From: Allium sativum
Lineage: Eukaryota > Streptophyta > Magnoliopsida > Asparagales > Amaryllidaceae
Direction of reading: 5' to 3'
Length of the DNA stretch: 64,000 bases
Assembly: GCA_030737875.1 (NCBI GenBank)
Contig: CM060918.1
Location: forward strand, 773,692,552-773,756,551
The notes under the pieces are model-generated. The model did no database searches. It was not told where the DNA came from and saw only the letters and a list, made by a program, of their open reading frames with translations. Of the stretch, positions 47,594-59,579 are shown one piece after another. The position numbers and the translations under genes were made by a program. Each line of letters begins with the position of its first letter. The first letter of the stretch is position 1.

Positions 47594-50500
47594 ATTGGTA
47601 TCAGAGCAAGGTTTTTCAAAAAGTTCATAATCTAATTTTTGTAAATGATAAATGGAAAATTTTGAACACTAGTTTAAATTCATGTATTGCATCAAGTATT
47701 ATATGGGACCGCATTCAATTTTATTGAAAATCAAGTTACTATGATTTGATTTTTGAAATTTGAAAATTTTGATCTATGGATGTGTTACAAAACTATCATG
47801 ATATTACTTAAAATTGTAGTTAATTACTTGAAAATCACTTGTTTATTTGAAGAGTCATTTATTTTTGGAAAAGTCGTTCGATTCTTTAAAAGTTGTGTTG
47901 TTTTGCAGGATGCTATATGACTTTTGAAAATTCAAAAGTTGAAAAGAAAGGTAAAGTGGTTGTTGGAAATTCAAATTCTGAACTGGGGTGTTACATGGGT
48001 GTTGAGGATTCAAATTCTGAAGGACAACTGAAGAAGAGTAATGACGATTGGTGAAAAGGCATCAAGAGGAAGAAATGAAAATATACAATATAAATCAGCA
48101 ATGAAATGGGTTCCATATTACTTTATAACTTTGGATTTTCATCTACAACTTATCTTCATACTGTACTTCTCTTCATTTGCTTCGCAATGCCACTAGCTTC
48201 ATGAAAATCCATCAAGAATTGATCAAGTAATGATCAAACGAAGTATTGGTGAATAAAGAGAGAAGGAAACCAAAACTATCGACGGTTATCTTCAAATTAC
48301 ATCCATAGGTTAGATTATTTTGTCTCAAATCCTTTTCGAGATTATAGTCCTCATTCTCGCGGTCGTTTGATGGGTAGATCATTAAATTCCGATCAAAATT
48401 GAGTGAGATATGACTATTTGAAGTTGGCTATGCAAAACTGAAAAAATGTTATGGGATTTCATACATATCTCTTATTGTTTCGACTTGCTGCACCCCAACA
48501 TAATCCAAATTCATCCCCAAACTATTACTAGATCATAGTCCTTGGATTTCTCTTCGATTTTCCGCTTATTTCGTCTAGTTCCGTCAAGAAACGAGGAAGT
48601 TATGCCTCTTGAAAGTTTGATTGAAAATGAAAACCGAGAAGAAGAAGAGAAGTGGTTATGAAGAGGCATGACTTTTGGGCATTTATATAGTAGTTGAAAT
48701 GTTCATTCATTCAAAATTCAGAATTCAAATTCAAATTTTGGCGCTAAGTTAGTTGAACTACTAAATCTTCAATATCTTTCTCATACGGTGTTCAAATCCA
48801 GCAAACGAATACACTATCCTAATCAGAAAAACGAGCCCGTTGCAATAGAGCAAATCTCATCATCAAATTCCAGAAGATCAATTCAGAATTCAGAGAATAT
48901 ATAAGAAATGGATCTAAAAACCAGGTACGCCTTAATTAATTTTTAAATTTTTGGTGAATGGATGTTTTTCTTGCTTTGCTTTGTTTTAAATTTGAAACTT
49001 AAACTTTAAAATTCAATTTTGAAATTTAAAATTCAAATTTGAAATTTGAAATTCAAAAATAATTGTAATAAAATTAATATAATAATAAAATAAATTTTGG
49101 ATGTTTGTTAGGATTAATAATATTTCAGGAAATAGTTAAACCTGAAATATAAATCGATATTTTAAAACCATAGTCACAAAACCATATTCTCTTTAAAATA
49201 ATACCTATCCGTCAACATACACATATCTATATGTTAACATATCAGCCTACAGAATGAAATTCAAATTTTTTATCTCAAAGATTTGAAACCTTCAAACTTC
49301 CCTCCAACTTTTTCAATTAGAAAATGCCAGTTAAAATTATAGTTATTAAAGTTATCTGTATACTTATTTTCTTATATCACGTTTCAAAATATATATATTA
49401 AAATATATAATTTAATAAAATTATATAAACATGTTAATATGATATACAGAGTTAGTATAACTTTTTGATATTGTTATAAAATATAAATTTATTCATCTTT
49501 TATATATTTTAAACATGCATAGTTTAACTTATATATTATTCTTATGATTTCCTAACAATTTTGGGTTACATTATCACAAATACTATTTGTAACTTAATAC
49601 TTATTTTGACTTCCTATTAAGATTTATAAAACTTGAATACTTAACTTAATGTATATATATATATACATGATTTTTTTAAGTAGTTTAAGTATAAGAAGTT
49701 TTATAGATTACTTCATAATGTTTTTGTAACTATAGATTTCTTCTAAAGTATAAATGTTTTTTAGCAAATAAATATGTTTTAATTTCTAAAGTTTAAATTT
49801 AAAATTGATTTGTATCAAAATATTTATGTATATCTCATAAATTAAATTTTAAGTTCATTTTGAATTAGTTTTATATATACTTATGAATATATATAGCTTA
49901 CTTTATGTTGTACAAATTTTATATTCTCTTTAGAAATATCTTTAATTTTTACAATATTTACCCTACTAGTATTATTTAACTTCATGATTTATATGAATAT
50001 TTTACTACTTATCATGAATGTATTTTTAATTAAACTCTTATCATTATTATTCTTTTAATCAATTTCATTAATATAATTAACCTAAGTCTAGAAATTAACA
50101 TTATCTTTGTTTGATTCAAATAATTTATAATAGTTAGATAATACTTTGAATATATTTTACCTCAATAGATTTTATCACCAAATTATTCTGCATACTATTA
50201 TTATACATCTTATTTCATATCATTCATCATTATAAATTACAATTGCATTTCAAATCAAGATTATTCACACCATAAGTTGCATTTCATATTGTTTTGCATA
50301 TGACATACGTTTCATACTACATTATAATCAACATACTTCACACACTGCATGATATGTTAATTTTAACTCCACACATAACAAGTATATAGTATGAAAAGTT
50401 TTTATTAGAAATGTAGGATTATTAATTAAACACGTAACATATTTACTTTGTCTTGATTAATGTGATTGAACTGATTGACTTATTTGGTTTGTTTGTCTGA

Positions 50501-51316
50501 CTTGAATAACTTGATTTACTTACTTGACATGATTAAATTTCATTAGTGGTTGATAGGTTTGTTAGCAATATACTTATGAATTTATAGTTGATAGGAGCTT
50601 TATAGGTTTTAGGATAGATAGAAGTTACAAGAAATGTTTAGTTTCATGTTTGAGTTGATGTTTTGTGACAACAAAGCTTAAATTGATCATTGATTGGATT
50701 GAATTACTTTACTTATAACATAATTTTAAGAATATCTTATTGGAGCTATTTCTAAGTCTAGATTAAGGTCTTATTATAGTTTTAAGGGAACTAAATTATA
50801 GGCTAGGCCACTGGTTGGTGATGACCCCTGACAATTGAAGGTTTAGTCTTGTGTTAGATTAAGGTTTTTTTTTATAGTTTCTAGGTTTAATTAAAGGTTC
50901 AAGAATTGTTCATTAACACATATTATTTAATTTGATTAATTTGGTTGATTGCTTACATTGATTACTTGAATTGATTGACAGAATTGATTATAAACATTGA
51001 TTAGATTGTCTTGTTTATTATTCTTCTATTAGACTAGTATAGTCATAATTTAGGGGGATTATTTTATGATTATAGATTTAGGACTCAGGGGGAGGACTTT
51101 ACTTTAGTATAGGAATTATTTGGATAGTTATCGGATTTAGGTGGAGTACTTTTAGAATTTCTTTTTGATAATGCCAAAGGGGGAGAAAGTATAAAATATA
51201 GGCATAGTTTCTAGGATTCTTACAGATATGGGGAGTATAAAAGGAACATCATCAAATAGGTATATACAGGTATGATATTTTATAAACTAAGGTTGTCGTC
51301 ATCAAAAAGGGGAGAT
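47594..51316 (+). other. Copia-type internal region without genes; embedded reverse promoter-like segment
   Basis: No retrotransposon protein is detectable. About 47980-48950 is less AT-rich than the rest. On the minus strand it has a TATA box (48681-48690, CTATATAAAT), then a pyrimidine-rich leader, and text typical of gypsy LTR leaders (CATATCTCACTCAATTTTGA and ATCAAACGACCGCGAGAATG). This may be a captured LTR or promoter fragment in reverse. From 49000 to 50400 the sequence is very AT-rich and featureless. Confidence 0.5.
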
Positions 51317-51398
51317 TGTTGGAGAATGGAGTTTTGATGACAACAACCTTATTTCAATTATCATTGATTATAAAATATATGCTAACACTTTTTGTATA

Positions 51399-51435
<37 letters not shown>

Positions 51436-52678
51436 GTAATTATATACAGGAAATATTACTGAAGACTATACAGTTATAAAGATGATAAAGATTCAAAGAT
51501 CAGAGAAATTTCAAGACTCATAAGTAATCAGGATTTCAAGAGTTCAAGAGTTCAAGATTAATATAGTTATATAGTCTAGATTTTGAAAGACTCTAAATAG
51601 CACTCCAGGTTCAAAATTCATATTCTAGTTCTCAAATTCTGATTTTCAATTCTATCCTCAATCCTCTCTATTTTGTTTTTCTGTTTTTTTCTATTTTTAT
51701 TCTTCTTTGTTTTCAAAACTTAATTTTTTTTATATACTTTATGTTTATATATTTTAAAACCTTATAATTTTATAATTATATTTATATAGTTTAAAAATAT
51801 GTTTTCATTTGATTTTTTATCATATAATATAAATTTACAGCACTAGAATTTTACTCAAGAATTTCCAGAATTAGTTTTATATCAAAAGATTTGAAAAATG
51901 CTTTGAAAATAAAAAATATACATGAGTATGTGAACATATAGCTACTATTTTTCTAATATTGAAGGGAAGTGTCTTTTCACTATTTGAAATGCTTTAGAAC
52001 CGTTGCAACCCTTCATACTCTATAAAAAGAGGTTAAAACCGAATTTGTTAACATATCTTCTTCCCTAGCTTCCTTCTCTTTCACTCCACCATTATTCTTA
52101 ATCATTTTTATGATTCTTACGCCTATACTTTGCTGAATTAAATTCTATTTTGATAAAACTTCTTCTCTCTACACTATGTACTCTCTGAATCAAGTGCTAC
52201 TGAAGAGTTATAGGGCCGTTTTGTAATTGTTTGGGTTGAATAAACCTTGTTTGCGAGTCAAAGAGGAATCGATGTATCCTTGTAGCCGTGAAATCAAGGA
52301 AAAGGAGTCGGTGTGTCCTTGTTGAGCCGTGAAATCAAGGAATAGGAGTATGTGTTTCCTTGTTGAGCCGTGAAATCAAGGAGGGTGTATTTAACTATTG
52401 GAAATATTAATAAAACTCTGCGCAATCCAGCATTGTGCGGGACTGGATGTAGGAGTGATCCGAACTAGTATAAAATCTGGTGTGTTCATTCCTTTTCTGC
52501 ATTTTTATTTCTATTTATGTTGCATTTGTGTTTGAATTTGTGTCTGTGATTGTGTTTGTGTTGTTTGATTCATTCCATAATTCTCTTTAGTTTTAAGTTT
52601 TGTTTAAATTCCTACAAACATTATTCACCTGCTTTAGTGTTTGCTTTGCCTAAACGATCCATTCCGCATTCCCTAACA
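51317..52678 (+). repeat. Copia-type 3' LTR
   Basis: It starts TGTTGGAGAATGGAG right after the polypurine tract and ends CCCTAACA. A TA run at about 51400-51432 is longer and purer than its 5' counterpart. Confidence 0.85.
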
Positions 52679-52683
52679 AACTT
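52679..52683. other. Target-site duplication of the copia-type element, right copy
   Basis: AACTT here against AACTC at 46214-46218; the uninterrupted LTR-b reads AACTCGTCTC at the same spot (about 22485). Confidence 0.78.
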
Positions 52684-55279
52684 GTCTCACCTCTCTCTCT
52701 TTCAGATGAGTACTAAAGGACAATCAAACTTGTCTCATCTCATTGACAAGTAAAAATCCATCATAAGTATCAAAACATCATAAATTCATAAACATTATGA
52801 ACTCATAAACATCAAAATACCATGAATTTATCATAGAATAGCTTTCCTCATCTCATTGGCAAATTTACATTCCATTGTGGTTGGTTCATCGCCGAGCATA
52901 CTCCAATTGAGTAATTCTAGAACCAATGGCCTTCGCCAAAATTGGCATCATCTCAAAACATCGCATCAAAAGGGTTTCAATCGTACAAGTCCGATTTTAA
53001 TCGATAAAGTAAAAACACATGTCCCATACCATGTATTTTTACTAAATCGTTTAATTCTCATTCTTATAAGCTGAAATTCATGAAAATGGGCTATAATATA
53101 TTTATAATAATTTTATAGAAAAAGAATTGGATTTTTAACAACTTTTAGGAAATTTTCATATAAGCTTTATAAGGAAAAAGCCCATTTTTAAATATATTAT
53201 CTATTTTTAAAATAAAAATATTAATAATTAATTAAAGATCCTTTAAAATGACATAAAACTTTTATTTTCCAAACCATGATTTTTGAGAAGTTTTCTAAGT
53301 TTTACTTGAAATCTAAACCATCAAAATCTTCATATATTGATATTAACCAATATTTAAATTTAAATAAAATTTAAATTCAGAATATCCTCAAAATTGAGAT
53401 AATCAATTATCAGATATCATATTATAAAATATATCATCAAACTTTTCAATTCAAACATCAATTAACTCAAATTTAGCAGTTAAGACAAATGAAAATTGTT
53501 GCAAAATAAAACAGCAAAATAATTTTTTTCTTTTAGCCAACTTTGACGACAAGTTTAGCATATCAATACTACCAAGAAATTTATGAAATTTGTAGCAACA
53601 AACTTGAGCACATGGACAATAACATATCAAAATTTTATGGTATTTCGCTATAAAATGAGGAAGATACACATTTTCAAAAATAGCTCTTTTCAAACATAAA
53701 TGAATTATGCTAAAAAAACTAGTTTTTAGCTAACTTTGGACAGATCTTTAGCATATCAAAAGCACTCAGAAATTAATGAAACATGCTGCAACAAATTTCA
53801 ACATATGGACTATATCATATTAAAATTTTGGATCAATTCATTGCAAACAAAAAGAGTTATGATTTTTCGAATATAGCAATTTTCAATGAATAAAATAGAA
53901 AATGATTTTGGCTAAGTTCAAGCAATGATTTGCTATATCAGTGCAATCCAAAATTCAATGAATATTTGCAATAAAATAACATAGCACAATCACTACAACA
54001 TACCAATAATTAGGAGTAATTTGCTGCAAATCGAAGAAGTTGCGGTGGCTCAAAGTTGAGCCTTCGCTGAGTTTGCACAGCACAAACAACAAGATGATAA
54101 AACAATGTATTTCTTTACATGCTAACAAAACAAAGAACAAATCCAATAATAAGATTAGAAAGCATGAATTAAACTCACTTTGATTATAAGCAAGAGTTAC
54201 CATGAATTTGACAACAATTGAAGCTTTCATCCAACCAAAATCTTGAAGCAACAAGAAAAAAGATATGCACACCAATTCAATCAAAACAGGTCAGATTTTC
54301 GTCCCAAATACAGGGAGAAATTAATATAGCAAAACTGCGTTTTCAGCCTAGATTTCACCCGAAAATTACTTGAAGAAAGAGGATGTTTGAAACCTTAAAC
54401 ATAAAATAATTACCACGAAAATTGGAGAGAAGGTGCTGGAATGTATTAGAAAGAACATATCTGAATTTTAGAATTTTGGGGATTTTATTTGATATTTTGG
54501 GATTTTGAGAATGGATAGGGTTTTGGCCATTGTTGTGAACTTTTAGAGCTTTTTCCCTAAAATGATTTCTCAAGAAGAATGTACGTACCTTTCTACTCAG
54601 AAGGTTCTATTGATGGATTTATGGATTTTAACGTACCAAATAGCCCATTTCACATCCTTAATCAATTTTAGTTATTATGTAAGTATGTTTGCTCATTTTG
54701 TACATAGTTCACTCATTTTAACTCCTTTTTGAATGAAACAAATTACATTATGTTTATTTTAGCAAAACGAACACGTTATCAACAACAAAAATTTTATTTT
54801 CAACGTTTTAAAATAAATTTTAAATTCGTTATTTAAACAATAATTTACAATATTGTCATTCAGGTCCAAAAATCACTAATTTGGCATATTTTCATCATAA
54901 AAAAAATTATTTTCCACTTTCAAAACTTACACAAAAGTGTTTCAACTCTTTTAAATACTAAAACATCATTTTGACATAATATTACATCTTTAAAATTCAT
55001 TCACTTCTCATTTGTCCTTCTATTTTGCAACTGAAGACCATTATTAGAAGATAATTCCAATATTAACAATCTGGCTCAAATTAATTATCATTTTGTTTAC
55101 TTCATCCCAAATCATTAATAAGGTATTTGAAACTTTATTTCTCCAAAAACTTCTTAGATTTATTAATTAGTCCCCAAATGAATATTTTAAAATCCAATTT
55201 ATTGCCAATTACTATATCACATTATAATCTTCATTATAATTTAACATAATAGTTGATTACAAGAAATCGGGTTGTTACA

Positions 55280-55284
55280 CTGCC
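55280..55284. other. Target-site duplication of the array, right copy (CTGCC)
   Basis: Partner of CCGCC at 3911-3915. The following ATTGCATTC continues the Tekay-B LTR in register with CCATTGTGTCC of Tekay-A (about 14293-14303). Confidence 0.85.
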
Positions 55285-58115
55285 ATTGCATTCATTCCGG
55301 AATATTGGTCAAAATAGACACCTGGTTTGCATAAAACGGACACCGTATGAAGAAGTTATTAAGGTTTAAAGTTTGTATATGCATAAGAAGAATATACATG
55401 AGTAAAATAAGTCCAGAAATTCAAAACAATTCAAATTCGAGCAGAAAAATGCGGGAAGTTTCCCACCCATGGGTGTCGACCCTGTCAAGGGGGTGTCGAC
55501 CCATGGGTCGACCCCATAAGGGTTGTTTCGACCCCTGGGTCGACACAACAGGGCGGTCCTCCCCCTGCAGATTTGAGGCAGAATTCCATTTTCTGAACGT
55601 AGACTCCTTTCTTGACTAGATTCGTTGTTTCTAAGCTATAAATAAGACCCTATACCCATTGTTTTCTTCACTCAAAAATAATGGAGAACTAGAAGCTTCC
55701 TTTGCCTAGATTAAATTAAGCCTTTTCTTCTGCAACAATCAAGTCATTCAAGTTTAGAGATCTGTGATTCAACATCTGCAATTACTTTTCTATTTCTTAG
55801 ATCCAATCACAGTGAGTCTACATTATTTTTAGATCTAAATAATTAAAAGTTAATCTTGGCATGAATATAACTTGGATCCAAGCCTGTGACTATTTGAATC
55901 ATATCATATCGACTATAACCTGTGTATTTAAGTTATTCTGACATGACTATGAACTAGATCTAAGCCTATACCTATTTATCATGTCAGATCTGCCATTGTT
56001 TGTTGATTTATTTCACTGTTTAGATCTCATCATGCCTGTTTACGATGTCCCTATTATGTTAGAATCAGTTTTGCTATCACATGTTCATCAGATCGGTTCT
56101 TATATGCCTATCTTGTCATTATGCCCAACTTTATCAGTGTATGTTTATTAGTTGCTATACCTATTTCTGCCATTATATGTGAATCTTGTTATTATTTTTA
56201 CTTCTGTCCTCTTCCCTTCTTTTTTTCCCTTTTTATTTTTATAGCCAGGCTACATTCGAGCCTAGTCATACCGTTGAAATATGCGAACGCGTGGAGTTAG
56301 GAACGAGGGGAAAACGTTAAAATTGGGGCATAACTTTTATGGGGAAATTTGGGCATAAATTGAATGTAATACATGATTGTGGATTTGGGGCATAAGCCAC
56401 AATTGTGATTAAAGGCCTTAATTTAGGGCATGTGGTTCATTATGAACATAACTTGGGAAAGGGGCATGAAAACCTATAATGACATAGAATAATTGGTTAA
56501 TAATGGAAATGCCTAGAATTATAGAAATTAGAAACTGTAACCACGCTTAGAAACGTGGTTAGATTACACTTGTGGTGAAAGTATGCCTGTAACCAATCGA
56601 CATATCCAACGACCACAAGTGGTGAATCTAATATGAGGGGTCTAAGTGCATAAACACGTGACGTGCTAAGACACGAGGTTAGGTCCGACTTATGGAAGAA
56701 GTCTACCCGAACCATCCTGGCATATCCAACATCCACAATTTGTGGGCTTAATGTGGGAGGTCTTGTACATTATAACCATAAATGAATATGGTAATAAACT
56801 TGAATACTTAACCTAGTTGAATCCATAGGGATTGTATATGTTAACTTGAGTAGGGGTTAAGTAAAATTGTATGAAACAGTGGGAGGGTTACGTATATCTT
56901 TGGTTGGTAGGTAATATTTATATATAGGCCCAAAAACTTAACCTATGGGGTTATGTAATATTTTAATCTAGTATGGCATAACCTGTGGAAAACCTAGTGT
57001 GGATGCAAGCATAGAGGGAAGTTGTATCATCTTGTGTATGGGAACCATTTCAGTTAGTAACCCATATATATCTATCAAACGATTACTCCGAACTAGGTCG
57101 GAGTCGGGGCACGCTTGCTGGGCTGATTGTAAGAGATCCAAACGAAGGGGTGGTGTGGGCGGCGCGTTCCGATGGGGTCATGTGCGTGCATGGGTCCGGC
57201 AGAGGAGGTTTAGAAGCCATGACATCAGTAGATATGGTTATGCACATCTTGAAAAAGAAGGTTTTCCACTTTAGGAAGTGATACATTCTAACATGGGGCC
57301 AACATAGCGTATCTACAGACTAGGAAGCCAATCGATTGGGGTATTAATTAGGGTACATCTAGACTCTGGTATGTTTAGGATCCCGTTATTATCCTTAGGG
57401 GTAACTCCGGTATGTTAGGCTGCTTGTTGATTGTATGGGGTTAAACCTCTCACTAGAAGTACGCCTAAGTATACCATCTTATAGTTGTTTGGATCATATC
57501 ATTCTGGTTATTCTAGTATTAAGCATAGAGAGAGAGAAAGTACTAGAGAAGCGCACTATACTCTATCATGTTTACCTTGTCATACCTGTCTTTTATGATG
57601 TTATCTCTCTTATCCACTTTATATGCCTGTGATGATACTTTTACTTATTTATATGCTAAAAGTAACTGGACTCGCCAGACTTTATGTCTGACCCATTTTG
57701 TTTCCTCTTCTTTCTCTTCCGTTCCCCTCCCCCCCAACCAGAGTTTCCAAGGTAGGAATACTCAAGCTTAATCAGGATTCTCCTTTTATCTTGCTTGGAG
57801 TTGCTTAGATGTATTGTTTGATTTTGTATCTCTCTACTATGGCTATGTTTTGGGGATTATGGTTCTTCTATTATTGTGCTCTGATGATTTAAGTACAAGA
57901 CAAAAGCTTTAAATAGATGTATTGGGTTTTATGCATTTCAAACATATGATGTAACCATGTTTTGAACTATGATGTTTTCTGCTTAATAAAATTTCCAAAT
58001 TCCGCTGCTATTTGTTATTTGTCTTTTATTGTTTCTGTTTCTATTTACCTATAACGCTTCATAAAAATAAATGCATTCCCTTAATGAGTGACATTATCGG
58101 ACGTGGGGTGTCACA
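55285..58115 (+). repeat. Tekay-B 5' LTR, main part
   Basis: Continuation of 3825-3915. It contains GTCGAC sites at 55475, 55495, 55507 and 55539, a TATA box TATAAATAA at 55637-55645, the stem-loop 56559-56631 and a single hairpin 56949-56983, in the same order as Tekay-A. It ends GTGTCACA at 58115. Confidence 0.87.
56559..56631 (+). other. CATATCC stem-loop of Tekay-B with compensating base changes
   Basis: TTAGATT (56559-56565) and CACTTGTGG (56567-56575) pair with CCACAAGTG (56613-56621) and AATCTAA (56625-56631). The 1-nt/3-nt bulge layout is the same as in Tekay-A at 7543-7615, yet at least three pairs differ on both sides at once. Confidence 0.6.
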
Positions 58116-58117
58116 CT

Positions 58118-58129
58118 TAGTATCAGAGC
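58118..58129 (+). other. Tekay-B primer-binding site
   Basis: TAGTATCAGAGC, one mismatch to the standard initiator-Met site, 2 bp after the LTR end. Confidence 0.82.
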
Positions 58130-58288
58130 TGATGGTTACCAGATCAGATAAAAGATTTTGAAAATTATTTTCAAAAAGGTTTTAAAAGGAATCATTTTCA
58201 AAAGAAAAGTCTGTTTTACATATTCCCCAAAGTCATATGTAATATCTTTCGATTCTCTGTTTGAATCCATTTTCCTTTTCTTTTCAGC

Positions 58289-59175
58289 ATGTCTGGGGAA
58301 CCTAATATTCCTGAGGGAGGTATGATACCGAGCTTGTTCCATAGGTATCTAGAGGCCACGACACCTACCAATGGTCCAGCAAACGTTCCTCCCCTAAGTG
58401 CACCTGCTGTTCCTCATCCTCCTCCTCTGCGAGCAGATAATTTCTCTAAGATCTGAAAAGATTTATGCTATGGGTGGAAATCCATACCAAGGAACTGAAA
58501 CTTTCGTAGAAGCAAGGAATTGGATTAAAGAGACGGAGGACTTGTTTGAAAATTTTGAAGTTGATGATCATAGGAAGATTTAGTTAGCCGCTTGGCTGCT
58601 GAAAGAAGAGGCTTCATTCTGGTGGGAAGTGACACAAGCAGGATATCTAGTGAAGACTTGGGATGATTTTCGGTAGAGGTTGGAAATGAAGTTTCTTTCT
58701 CAAGATGAGAAAAGTATGCAAATGGGAAGGTTTCTAGCACTCAAGCAAAGAGGCATAACTGTCAAAGATTATGTTAACATCAACAACAAAAGAAAGCTTT
58801 GTGGTTTTCTAGAGGATTGAATGAACCCCTTCATGGGTTAGCTATGTCTCATATTCAGATGGGGGAAACTTTTGAGAGGCTCGTTGATATGGCATTGATG
58901 CATGAGAAAGATAAAGGTGACAAGAAACAAACTTAGGTGGAGGAAACACAAAATAAGAATGTGTGGCCAAAGAAAGGACAACATCAACAAAAAAAGAAGG
59001 GCGGAAAGAAAACAAGGCTAAGGATAAGAGGAAGTGCCATAATTGCGGATACGAGGGTCGCTTGGTAAAGGACTGCAAAAGAAGGAAGAATGCTTGTTTC
59101 AGTTGGGGAGAGGTCGGACACTTTCTGAGGAGTGCCCGAAGAAGCAAGGACAATGTCAACCGGTAGGAGCTTATG
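58289..59175 (+). pseudogene. gag: Tekay-B gag, heavily mutated
   Basis: The ATG at 58289 (MSGEPNIPEGGMIPS...) matches the Tekay-A start. TGA at 58454-58456 replaces the cysteine codon of Tekay-A, a frame change follows, TAG at 58581-58583 replaces glutamine, and TAG at 58674-58676 is at the same codon as the Tekay-A stop. Part of the capsid after 58770 is deleted. The first zinc knuckle reads CHNCGYEGRLVKDC, with arginine where histidine should be. The second (CFSWGEVGH...) has tryptophan instead of cysteine and then shifts frame. No functional nucleocapsid remains. Confidence 0.85.
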
Positions 59176-59184
59176 GAGGGCAGG

Positions 59185-59475
59185 TGCATGCCCTCGTGAC
59201 CAGTGCTCCAGATAAAGGTAGGAAAGTTTTTGTTGAAGGTTTGATTTCTTTTTCCAATCATCCATTTAGAACTCTTTTTTATTCTGGCGCTTCACCTTCT
59301 TTTATATCTAATTCTATGGTTGAGTCTCTGCACCTTGGTACTGATATGATAGCGAACCCCTTATTGTCTCAAGCCCCATTGTTGTTTAGAATATCTATGT
59401 TAGGCACCGAGTTTGAGTGCGATGCATATGTGCTTAGTTTCATGGGCTATGGATTGATTCTAGGGATGGTTTGAC
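59185..59475 (+). pseudogene. PR: Tekay-B protease, active-site aspartate lost
   Basis: Within the 59043-59474 open stretch, QVHALVTSAPDKGRKVFVEG is followed by LFYSGASPSFIS. The catalytic aspartate of the D-S-G motif is tyrosine, which should inactivate it. FECDAYVLSFMGYGLILGM is the second-lobe motif. Several codons around 59365 present in Tekay-A are deleted. The open stretch ends just after ILGM. Confidence 0.83.
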
Positions 59476-59579
59476 TAGCCATGTATGGTGCCATTCTGGA
59501 TTGTAAAGGAGGGTCATTAGACTTTGACTTGCCATGGGAGGACCCTCGAGATATTTTGTGACCCAAAGGGGTATGTCAT

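Larger units (their letters stand above)
46219..52678 (+). mobile_element. Gene-less copia-type (SIRE/Maximus-like) element
   Basis: 6.46 kb with LTRs 46219-47593 (1,375 bp) and 51317-52678 (1,362 bp), tips TGTTGG and CTAACA, and a 5-bp duplication AACTC (46214-46218)/AACTT (52679-52683). The primer site TGGTATCAGAGC is at 47596-47607. The polypurine tract AAAAAGGGGAGAT (51304-51316) abuts the 3' LTR, and a second purine run (CCAAAGGGGGAGAA, about 51174-51187) lies upstream; this pairing is familiar in SIRE/Maximus copia elements. The 3.7-kb internal region has no gag, integrase or RT, so it is non-autonomous. The LTRs differ at several sites and in TA-repeat length. Confidence 0.87.
3916..55279 (-). 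mobile_element. Tandem LTR array of a gene-less long-LTR retrotransposon
   Basis: Four LTRs alternate with three internal regions: LTR-a 3916-18887, int-1 18888-20607, LTR-b 20608-25092, int-2 25093-39988, LTR-c 39989-42607, int-3 42608-44344, LTR-d 44345-55279. Orientation is minus. On the + strand each LTR runs from TGTAAYGCCCC to GTTGTTACA. The right side of each LTR faces a polypurine-type end (reverse of a GAGGGAAGT-like tract) and the left side faces an initiator-Met-type primer site (GCTCTAATACCAAC). Intact LTRs are 4.47-4.49 kb once nested insertions are removed; internal regions are about 1.72 kb and lack coding sequence. The whole array carries one 5-bp target duplication, so one integration followed by recombination is the likeliest history. 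It must have been mobilised in trans. Confidence 0.88.
44345..55279 (-). repeat. LTR-d of the array, split by the copia-type element
   Basis: The pieces 44345-46218 and 52684-55279, about 4.47 kb together, match LTR-b in length and order, including the palindrome cluster from about 45838. It ends GTTGTTACA at 55271-55279, then CTGCC and Tekay-B. Confidence 0.87.

Noticed and set aside
53955..54284. Minus-strand open frame of 109 codons, similar to 23832-24083 and 41347-41598
   Set aside because: It is inside the array LTRs, hydrophobic because of T-rich DNA, truncated in LTR-a, and nearly identical between LTR-b and LTR-c only because of the recent duplication. No domain is recognisable.
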